A DNA stretch of 64,000 bases from assembly GCA_023653785.1 (NCBI GenBank), contig JAMKCH010012653.1, positions 1 through 64,000 on the forward strand, read 5' to 3'. Positions 42,630-54,600 of the stretch are shown piece after piece. This DNA comes from Ophioderma brevispina (Eukaryota; Echinodermata; Ophiuroidea; Amphilepidida; Ophiodermatidae). A program made the position numbers and the translations under genes. The number at the start of each line of letters is the position of its first letter. Within the stretch, counting starts at the first letter, position 1. Under the pieces are notes generated by a model. It had not been told where the DNA came from. It did no database searches and saw only the letters and a program-made list of their open reading frames with translations.

Positions 42630-45600
42630 CAATTTCTGAGATCAAAGTGTTCATGATAAAAGGTATAACTGCATCAAAAACACAAGTTTTTAAGTACCAA
42701 TTTATTTTGTAGACGGGGTCTTTGTAACTTAAAATCACGAAGAAAATCACTTTCCCCGTACTTCACAGGCTGCTAACGTAAAATTGGCCATTCACGTCGG
42801 TTCAAATTTTGGATTTTCACGGAATGAGACTGCCTCCTCTTTAATCTCTGATCTTGAACCAGAAATTTTTTACCATCACGCGCACTCTATATAAAATAAA
42901 TAGCGCATAAATATTCTATGGTGTTAAAGGCTTACGATAAATATACGGTCAATTTTCTGTCCATAACTGGTGAAAACAGTTTGCTGTACATAAATTTTAC
43001 CATTACGAGTACTCTTTGATTGCCTTGTAATTTTTTTGCGTCACAAAATGTGCGCGTAGATTAAAGGAGGCGCACTAACCGCGAGCGTGCATGGAGTGAC
43101 GCATATCTACTCGTACATCATTGTGGGATAGGAATTTTCGGTAAAAAATGATTTTCTTAGGAAAACCAAAAATCCGCGTATTGCATTATAATGTCATATT
43201 TTTGTGTTGCTATCCTTTTTAAAGTTTCTTAAGATGGATACTTGCAACTTTAAGCAAGAAAAAATGGATAATGTGATTTCCTTTTCCAGTACATGTTACT
43301 GATATTTGCATAGATTGTACCACAACAATCTGTCAGGATTATTGCTAAACTCTCCGTCATAATTCCGTTTCTCTGTGTCAAGACTACGCCGGTATTCCCG
43401 CCAGACAGAACCATGACAATGCGTAAGGAAATACATAGTCTGTGCATTACACGCAGCAACTTCGCGCACGTATGTAGACGCCTATTTCAGAAAAGTAATT
43501 GTTATGGTGACTATAGATATAGAACCTACGACCTTTAACCTTGATCGAGTGTACTGCTACCTGAAGTGCTTTAAGTGGAACTTATACACATCAAGAAATC
43601 TTACTTGTGTCAGAAATCCAATGATAAAAAAAAATTGGATCCATCTTGACATTCCAATGAGTAATGCGCTTAGATTGGGTCAAGAATTGAATTTTTTTTT
43701 AACATTGGTATTTATAGTAATTCCAAAAATAAAACCAACTTTCACAGTAAAGCATAAGCAACATGTACTGGATACACTTACAGCCCACTCACTTATGAAT
43801 ATTGTTAGTGTGATAAGTAACTGACCATGCACGACCACATCCCGAGACAATGAAAAACAATGTGCATCATTAGCATAAGAGGATTAAGTGAAGGCTTTAA
43901 TATGTAATATTCATCTCCTTATTTGGCAGTAGTCCTGACAATTGTATACATCTGGAGTGTATTTGTGAAGACCCTGTGGTCTCTATATTAAGTCTTTTGT
44001 GAGGTTTCAGCAAGATTTTTTCTGCCTTCCTTTCAGCCTCGTCTCAGATGCTTGTTGTATGTCATTAAGGGGCTTGAGGAGGAGAACACAGAGTTCCTCC
44101 TTGCTATCCTTCCTGAGATAATCTTGTGTACCAAAGAGGTGAACTCCAAGGCACGGACACTAGCCTTCAGCATCCTGGTGGACATTGGTCACTCAATGAT
44201 CAGGTGGTCAGAGGAGGAGGACAAAGAAGGTTGGTTAACAATTTATAGGATTATTTATGTGTGTCTGTAAAATGACTCATTTTTGCATACTAAGATATGT
44301 AATTAATCCAAAATGTATTCTACAAAGGCATATCTTGACTCTATAAGGCCTAAAAATATTCTATTATGTTGCCCTCTGTGACCAAGCCAATTTTTGTAAT
44401 TGTAAAGTTTTTTACTGTACAAAAGAAAACCAACACAGATGTTTTTAAATATAAGCTGCTCTTTTCTTTCCAATTTTGTTTGGCGAGTTTTTAACTATAC
44501 TTTAAACACTTTATTCGCATTTTCAGTTCAAGGCATAAATAATCTCCATTCACCTCTAAAAGTCTTTATTGTAAAGATTTCATATTGATTGGCCTATCTC
44601 TTCTAATTTCATTCAGTTTAGAGCAATACAACCTTTTTTTAAGACTAATTTGGAGATGGTTTTGGATTTACCTGTATATCCAAACCGTGCCAAATATTCT
44701 GAAATGACATTCCCTCTACTGACATTTCAGCAAAGCAATATTTTTGCTGGTTCCTGGCAGACTTGAATTCTGAATGGTGAAGAAACTCTTGGAGACTGCA
44801 GACATGTTGTGCTCCCTATGCAGAGTCACTGTTGCTCCGCAGTTGCGTATCCCTAACATCGTTTAACTACATTTAAATTCACTTTTGGAAAAATGGAGTG
44901 GATCCCTGCCTTGGTTGGGGAAATTGCCCCTAGATCTAACAAGAAAATAATGCTACCTTTTTGCAGTGATGGTCAGATTTTCCTCTATGGACGTAGGGAT
45001 ATAGACAACAATTGTTATTGGTTGAAAAAGCAGATTATAGTTAGGTTATAATTTGTTCATAGTCAAGGTTATAATGTGTTCATAGTCAAGGTTATAATTT
45101 GGTTGACAATCTCACAAGTGTGACATTTTGTTCTTTACCTATTTACTTATTTACAGTGTGTATAGGACGTTATGTGGAAATGCTAGCTGCAGGCCTAGCA
45201 GGCTCACCACACATGATCAGTGCAACAGTTCTAGCTCTCAGCAGAGTCATATATGAATTTAAAGGTAAGCAGCAATTGTTTAGAATAGTAATGACCACAG
45301 TACAGGCTGTGTGTATTTAACACTTCCCCGGACTTTGGGCTACTTCTAGCCCAGATTCGCTTCAACATTTCCATTGTTTTTAGGCCAGTCAACTTGAACC
45401 ATTACTCAAACTAGCGAGACATAGCAATTCTGACCGCAGACTACCCTAGATTTTCTAGCCAGTGTCTCGCCTCGAGGCCATTTATCAATGAACTGCAACC
45501 CGATATCAGCTCATGTGCCCACACATGTTTGCCGACGGGCGGTCAGTAATTACCAATCTTTATCCCTAAAGACCCTGGTGTGTGAGGCCCATGTATGTGC

Positions 45601-48600
45601 CCAGCACACGGGTCCAGGGAAAGGGTTAAAGGGACAGGAGATTTTTTGAGGATTAAAATTTCTCTCAATTTGCCTTTGTTCGGTTGTAGAACACCTACTG
45701 AGAACATTTCAAAGGTTTCACAACAAGTAAAAGAAAAAAATGTTTTGAACTTGCCTGCTATCATAATCATCCCCATAGAAACGCATGCTTTGATTTTTCT
45801 GTTGTGCACGATGGAAAATTCTACATCTTCATGATCGTATTAAATAATGACAGCGTATTTAGCTTTTTCAAAATGGGTTCCAAAAAAATTGGAGGAATGG
45901 AGGTGTTTTTTTCTGGAAATGTCCTTGTTTATATCAGCCTTAACATTTCACTAATAATATGTATTGGGTGTATGATAAGGACAGTACTGGCCACAGTTTG
46001 AATGTGTTTTTCAGTTGCATTTATTATTTTTCTTATTGCATTCATTTAGATGTAATATCAGGTGCTTACTTGGAGCAGCTGATAGAGGGCGTATGTACTT
46101 TGTTGAAATCCACTGCGAGAGAAGTTCTGCGGTCAGCGCTGGCCTTTGTCAAAGTGCTGACACAAATCTTGGAACAGTCAGCTTTGGCACAACATTTTAT
46201 CAGTTGGTATGTAATGGTGAGTTTAATCATTCAATAAAGTATGTAAAATCTAGATTGCTAACAGACATTTTTTTTCTTTGTCAATTTGTTTTGGGAGGCA
46301 AAAGTTCTCAAGTGATCTGGATTGCCATCCATGCAACCAGTGTAAATTGTTGCCTGTGTAGAGACTTGATATTTGGCATTCAAAATGATTGATCTTTTGG
46401 TTGGATTGCAAATCAGGAAAATGTCACTAATTTGCAATCTTTCACTTCTGTAATATAACAGATTTATTATATAAATAAGTAGTGAAATCTTTTTACCACA
46501 GATCAAAACAAAAAATTTGAATTCATCTCAAAATTTTGGAATTTAGGCATTTTAGGTGACTATCTTTGATTTGGCTAATCTTTTGCTTGTTAAAAATTCT
46601 GACTTGTTGGTATCAGATCCAGGCACATCAGTGGATAAGCGAAGTTAACAGAAGAGCTTTACGCCTGCCAATTAAATCCACTATAGTAAAGATTTTTGAG
46701 GAAATACGGGTGAGTTAGAATGAAGTGATCAGGTTAAAAGGTAACTCTTTAAAGGAATTCCTTTTCAACCAATTCAATAATGCTGTGACATACATGTAAT
46801 ACAGTTTCATGCCTAACTTACCACTTCTTCAGATTGATTGACCAATTCCTGCTACTATGTGAGGGACAGAATTAAAAGCAATCAAATTGGCGCATGTATA
46901 TCAAGGTTTGTCAATTAGAGCAGCGTGGATCCTATTGGTTTAAATGTGTAGTAAGGGCGGGGCAATGTTTGGAACAAAATAAGATTTCAGATCTCAAAAC
47001 TGTTAGGTAAAGCTCTCTGCTTTAATAAGCTTAATTAACTATTCACAGCGATTATTCCCGGTTGGCATTTGTTCTGGGGCACTGCAAAAATTACATCAAA
47101 CACGCAATTCTGTCCCGACTTCGAACCATTTAACAATCCATTCACTTCTTTGTAATTGCCTGCGAAACGTTATGGCCCATAGTTTAAAACTTAACATATA
47201 CAATTGCCCTGTTTGTAACAGTCAGGTGACCATTTCAAGATACCATGCCCTAACCTGTTTACAGACATTGCTGTTACTGGTCTATAGTCCCTTCTGTTTC
47301 TCCTTCGAGCTAGGCGTTGGTGGTGCTGTTGTAGTTAGGAGTTGGGTCACAATGTGTGCAAACGGAATTATTTTTTTGCTGTCTCTTCTGTTGAGAAACT
47401 TGTCCTCTTTCTTTTCCAAATAGCTTATTTAGCTAGTCTTCCTGTTTTTGATTCCGCTCTCTCACTCCTTGATTTTGCTTCAATCCCATCCAAGGAACAT
47501 GACTGACTTCCAATCACAGATCAGTAAATGGTCAATTTGTTAATTTTGTATCTGATTTGTAGGTTTTCTTTCATCCAACACAACTAATCATGTGGCCAAT
47601 TTGAGGAATTAGCCAACAACTTGGCAGAGATCATGATTGAAGATGGTGGAATTGTTTTCCTCACGGTAACTTTGGTAAATCCCTGCATGTGAGTTAGCTT
47701 CTTTGTATAAAAAGGTCCCAGTTGTGAGCAGGATAGACTTCCATTGACACCACTGAACGTGCAACGCAGCATGAATATGCAAATGCAGCAGGTGTTGCTA
47801 TGGGATGGGGATGATTCAACTGCCCCTAAGAAATAGGGGCACATTTGGTCACGTGTGAGAGCATGTAAGGTCCAGTGGATAAACCGCAGGACTCATGATA
47901 ATTAGGTTGTGAGTTCGAAGCCCCGCCATGGCTAACGTGTTGTGTCCCTGGGCAAGACACTTTATCTCGCTTGTCTCAATTCACCCAGGTGTAAATGGGG
48001 AGCTTTTTGGTAGTCATACTGTGCGCCGTTATAATTGGCTGCCAAATTTTCAATATGTGAAAATGTAACATATTCTAGTAACAGTGGAATAAATGTAAAA
48101 GCGCTTTGAGACGTTGTGTAAAGCGCTAAAATACTTGCAATTTTTTTTTTTAAATATTAAAACTCAATTTCAATTAAAGATTTAGTTTCACATTCATTTA
48201 CCAGGAGTAATTTTTTTTTGACCAGGTATAAAATGATACACAAGCTTGTGCCCGAATACCACAAGAAAATGGTTCTGAATCTTAAGAAGCAGCAGGAGCG
48301 CAACAAAAGGCGCAGAGCAATGAAGGATGCCGTGGCTAATCCTGAAGACGAGGACGAGGAAACTGCATTGGTACCAAGCAAACCTAAGCCTGAAACGTGA
48401 GCGATTGAAAAAAAATATCATTGTTAAAATGTTACCTGGAAAGATCTTGATCACAATTAGAATATATGGTTTGTGGATGAATGGGCGGGTGTGTGTGCAT
48501 GTATGCGTGCATATGTGTGCATGCACATGTGCATCTACATACATATGTATGTGCCTTTTGCCTATGTCTTGCATTTGCAGATACCTCTGGAAGTGCATGT

Positions 48601-51600
48601 GTGTATATATGCACATGTGTGTGTATGCATGTATGTGAATGTGTGCGGTGTTTTGAGTGGGTGTGTTGTGTACCATGAATGTCTGTGTAGTGTAGTTGTG
48701 GGTTGGTGGTTTTTTTTCAAGTTTATTCAGGAAGGCATGTTTATCAGATGCAATACAGACCATGTGACATCACTTTGGCAGACATCAATAGAACTGGTAG
48801 ACAATCAGAATTAGAGCCCATGCTTTTAAACTATGTTGCCAATGAGAAATGCACAATTCAGTAATGTGCTAATAGGCATATGAACCAACCTGGTCACATT
48901 GGTCTATAGATCATCTGTGTTCAATCATAAGAAGTTAAAATTAATGTATATTAAGGGGTAGGGCCCATTTAGTTATAAAGCTTCATCGGTTAGAATTGGC
49001 TTTCGCCCCAATGCCCCATCTGTAAAGTTTCGCGCCGATATTTCAATCCATTTTGATGGCGAGAGCTAGAAACACAATTTTGTAAGCAATAGAATACTGT
49101 GTAAACTATATTGGTCACCCAAACTGGAGTACATTTTCACTCGTAACTTCCAAACCAACATCATTTAGCCGTAAGATTTCACAGGTAAAATGAGCAAAAA
49201 AGGTACTTTCATCTGATACAAAAACTTCCGGTAAAATCTGTGGACGAGGCTATTAGCGATCGGCCATGGCCCTTTAATGTGCAGCATAAGTTATCAAACA
49301 CTAGGAAAAAACACAATGTTATGGCCTGTGGTAATGTGATATATTTACATAGCAGGACAACAACAGCTCTTCTGAGGGATCAGTTTTCCATAGTAAATTC
49401 ATGGACGCTCTTCAAATATACTTGCATGCCCAACACTCCGTGCTTGCTTACGCAGTTGCCTCTTTTTCGTCTTTGAGTGCATGGGCACAAATCAATGCAA
49501 GCCGCGCTCAGTTTGACGACGAATAAATGGCACAAGCCCCGCAAGGGCGTGTGCCATTATAAGCACGATCCCCCAAGGGCGTGGCCATATAAGTTTGGTC
49601 AAACTGACGCAAGTGCATGGATTTAAATGTTCTTCGTCATGAAATCTAATGCAATGATGTGTAAACAAAATAAGCACACCTGCCCATAAAATGAAGCAAT
49701 CCACATCGTGCGAATGTGCACTGTGGCAAGAGACTTCAATGCTGATTTTTGTGTCGCCTGCCCTAAGGCAGGAAGACCATAGGGATCACTTTGTCCACTG
49801 TTGTTGTTGTTGTCTGTTGTTGATGTCTGTTTTTTGATGTCATGTTGTGACAAGGGTTACATTTGCATGTAATTATCCACATACTTGATGGATTTAAACC
49901 AAACTTGGGGTCAGCAGGTGCAAATGGCATCCCCCACTTGTTGAATGAGGTCAAAGTACAACCCCCAAGGTCAAAGGTCATGTGAGGTCAAGTTTTAAAA
50001 TAGGCTGAATATGTAAAATTGACCTCATATGAAAAGTTGAAGTTCAATTGTAACCAACTTGTCATCATAGTTGCAATATGGGACCCTCATTTGTTGATGA
50101 GGTCAAAGGTCACATGCCAAGGTCAAAGTCTGTGAGGTCAAGTTGTAAAATAGGCGAAAATGTAAATTTGACCACATATGAAAAGTTGAAGTTCAATTGG
50201 AACCAAACTTGAATCTAGGTGCAACATGGCCATCCCCCACTTGTTGATTAGGTCAAAGGTCACTGCCAGGTCAAAGGTCATGTGAGGTCAAGTTGTAAAT
50301 AGCTGAACTGAAAATTGACCTCATATGAAAAGTTGAGTTCAATTGGAGCCACTTGCATCAATAGGTGCACCATGGGAACCCGCATTTGTGATGAGCAAGG
50401 TTCACTACCAGGTCAAGTCACATACCAGTCAAAGTCCATGTGAAGGGCAGCTTGTAAAATGCTGAAAATGTCCAATTGACCTCATTTGAAAAGTTTAAGT
50501 TCATTGGAACCGACTTGAATCATAGGTGCACATGGATCTTCATTTGTTGATGAGGTTGAAGGTACACATATCAAGGTCAAGTCCATGTTAGGCCTATCAT
50601 CACTAACAGCGACGGCAGGCGACACACAAGCGGTCCGAGGATTTTTCCAATCATATTTCTCTTAAATAAACGTTTATGAATTCTTTCAAATAGCTATTGA
50701 AGGTTGCTGCAGGATTCAGAATCTAAAGCGATGGAAAGAAAGAGAAGGTCAAGGGTCAGACTGGGCGGTAGCAAAACCAAGAGACCCATTGCTAAGAGAG
50801 GAAAAGCATGGCGTAAAGAAGGGGGAGATTCAGCAGAGCCACTGGACTTCCTGGATCCAAGTATTTCCAAACGGGTTCTGGGTAAGTATATCAAATCTAA
50901 GCGATGGCTTAAGAGCTTAGTCGAGCATGGAACGTGTAACTCAGCAGAATATCTCAGTCTCTTCACTAAATGTCAGCTAAAGTATTTATATGTTGAGTAT
51001 CTCCAAACAAGTTAGGCCCATATGTACTTGCACTTGAGTCTGCACAAAAGGCTTTGATTATAGGTTAATAACTGCGCATTTACTTCTTGCAAGAAAAATG
51101 GGACAAATCAATGCACGCGCGCTGAGATTTTGATGCGTTTAATGCACGAGCTCCGCAGGAGCAAGTGCATTGGACAAGCATCAGAATTCAGCGGAAGTGC
51201 ATTGATTTGTCCCATTTTCGAGCAAAAGTAAATGCGCAGGTATTAACCTAATTCATACACGACAGAAAACAAAAGAATTTGTCGTAATTAGTAATAAAAA
51301 GTAGTTTTAAAATGTCATTTATCATAGAAAATAAAAACAATTACCACTGAGAAAATAAATCGGTCCTGCGCGACGCACACATGTTCGAAAGCACCTTACA
51401 CATTACGCGGAGTGCAATTGGACATTTTTTGCATATTTTGTTAACACCTTTGCTGATTTGCTGTTCTATATGCGTAAATACGCAGAGTGTATGAATGGTT
51501 TCTAGCCAACATAGACTTGCTGATTCCAAATCTCAATGATCATGCAACTCAGAGGGTTGTTGAGCATGGAACATTACCAGAACATCCAAGTCTCCTCATT

Positions 51601-54600
51601 GAAGGTTATGTTGCATATGTGTACAAACCACTCTCGACAAGAAGATCCAATATTGGTCATGTGATGGCAGTCGTTCATGGTGGTCTTGTGGCAATGGGAG
51701 AATCTACTTGATATGAAGAATTGCTTGCTCCCTTGGCCCCTGGCACACCTCTCCACATAAATTTTGGCAATAAAATTAAAACCTGAATTTTCATTCGTAC
51801 ATTGTCCACTTCAGTAAGTGATTGACAGTTGTCGCCTGGAGAGTTAAGCCTTGTGATTTGTAATTCACATACTCTGAAGATGATGTTGAATTTGTTCCAA
51901 CGTAAATAAACAGTAATTGAGAGGGAAATTTTGTTTTATACTACCAAACCCCAGGCAGCAACACGCAAGATGGGAAGGGGTTTGGTGGAAACACAATTTC
52001 AAGACAATGCCAGATGGAAGACTCTTCATCTCAGAAGGTGGCAGATGAGTGGAAGAAGGGGAAAAGGTGGCCAGTCTGGAAAGAAGAAAAGAACCGAACC
52101 AGTAGTATTCATTGAAGAAATGATGGATGAAGAACTAGCGCATACAGAACAGTAAGTTAATGTAACACAGTAGTTTTCATCATCCCCTGGCTTTCAAGTC
52201 AGCGGGAGATTGTAACAGTGTATTCCTTCTGTGTACATGATGTATGTATTTAAGGGATAAGCAACAATAATGGGAGAGGATCAAATATTTGACAGCATTA
52301 TATTAGCTTATACATCAGGGCAGTGTACAATTCCATTTAAACTATTTCAATTTAGGAAATCCATGAAGTATTTTTTTTAAGAAGTATTTGAGAAATTTGT
52401 TACACCATCTCCATCAGATAGACATGCAGTGATGGTAACTTCAAATGTTCCTAAACAGCTACCCCAGGGGTTGTCAGTTTTCCTTCCGTTGAAGGAATTC
52501 CTTCCCTTTGTTGTCAAAATTTCCGCAATTTTAACTATTTTCAGCCCGTTTTTGGATCTATTTTTAGCCTAATTTTCGTCACACTTTACAGTCCCACAGG
52601 CAATATGCCACTGCTCCCAGAGCTAGTTGTTTGTGGTACACATCAATCACAGAATAAATAACGATCAATGTTTGCGATCAAATGTGCAAGTCATGGTGCA
52701 CAATCTCACACTTTAGATATCAGGACATTTGCCTGAAGACTTTTGTAATCGGGCACACAAGGGGCGTGAGTCACACAAGCAAAAAAGTTAAACGTTTGTG
52801 TGCGAGTCTTTGCGTTTACAACCCGTTTTTGTCTGTCCATATCTTTTAATGCAAAGACTAGTCAGGCCATATTCCTTTAAAATAGCAATATAACATCATG
52901 TGCCATATCGCCATATGTTGAGGTGAAAGTGTATCAATTGCTATGTTATATGCAAATTTAAAACAAACAAATTAAATTGTTTTAAGAAAGTTTACCACAA
53001 TTTGCTGCTTTGTATTATTACAGACTTAATACAATTTTAAATTTCAAATTAAATTTTAGGGTAGGATCAAAAGGAAATGAATACCTAAGCATAAGTGATG
53101 AGGAGGAGGATCATCACCAATGAAATACCAAGGTATACTTTGTCCAGCCTGAATATGAAGTGGCCGACGCACTCGTTACCATACCGCCTTCATTGCATGC
53201 GCTTGTACTTGCTACACGTGCGCTGAAGTCGTATCAATGTATACGCCCGCCGTTTTTTTTGTTTTTACTTCGTACTTTGTGCTGGATAAGTATCAGGTTG
53301 TGTGCTTTAAGGGGTTGGATGGGACGGTTTTGAGTGCATCTTTTGATTTAAGCTCATGATGATACACTTCCATTTGCAGTGAGCGATTTCTGCATGTGAA
53401 CATGCTTACCCCTTGCTCTTGGGTCAAAGTTTGTTTGTTTTTGGGTTGTGGCATGCAATAGCTTGCTCCACCTCTAGTCTATCATGGGCGTAGAGAATAA
53501 AGGTATTGTTTTAGGCCTCTGCTGTGTATCTATTGTGTCACATCACACGGGCAACAGCCTTAATTGAAGCAGAACAACAAGGTGCAAACGAGTTGTTTCA
53601 TGCTAAGAGTTCTGTCGCCCGTGTGATATGACACGTTAGATACACAGCAGAGGCTAAAAACAATACCTTTCTTCTCATTCCTTAACACTTTATCTAGTGT
53701 ACATTTTATGCTGAAAATATTCTGTAATATCTTTTTTCAAGCTCACAATAAACAAGTCTGTGAAATTACAGTATTTTACCATCAGTCATTTAAATTTACA
53801 ACGATTTATCACCATATTCTCCCTTCATCCTATGCAAAATGTTCAATGCAGTCTTGTTGTAGGCAGCTTTGGCAAGCGCAACATCTGACGGGCATATTCC
53901 AAATCGCATCGCAAATTTGCTATATTTAGTAAACATTCTGGTTGTCCTGACATTTCTGTGGCTTCATTTAGTAGTATTTTTAATTTTGTATTAGCTGGTG
54001 GGAGTGGTATACACAGACCCATTGCTGTTGCTAAGCGACCAAGTAAAGGTAGCAAGACACCAGGAGCTGAATATAGATCTAAGGTAGGTGCAAGTTATAG
54101 AGGAAAACAAAGGGTTGACATTTCACAGGTGAAGAACACCATGTTTACCTCGTGTAGCGGCATATACGATTGGTCAATACGCGTCACGTGACCATGTATA
54201 AACAAGCGTTTATACATGGCTGCCGTGACAAATGCCGAAAGTGGTCAAAATCATGCAATTTCAGGCCAAATATGATATTTAACGATTTAATTTTGTAAGT
54301 AATAGTTAGCAGAAAGTACGGCAAACATGAATTAAGTTCATTCATAGGATTTTGGGTATGAACGTTATTTATTCCCTCGGGCAAGTCCTCGGGCATAAAC
54401 AAGCGTTCACGCCCCAAATCCTATTAATGAACCCCTACATTAGGACAGATCTAAGAGGCTTAGAGGGAGTGGTGCTTTGGAAAGACAATTTTAATGCTGG
54501 TTTTAAATGATTTAAAGGAAAATCTGTAAATATGCACATTACCTAGTCGACACCAAAAGTTAAACTGTTCTCATCAGTTAATACAATACACATAATTTGA

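Noticed and set aside
48194..48763. 189-codon minus-strand ORF
   Set aside because: It is antisense to a clear RRP12 exon and runs into the GT-rich tract. The His/Thr-rich composition is low complexity.
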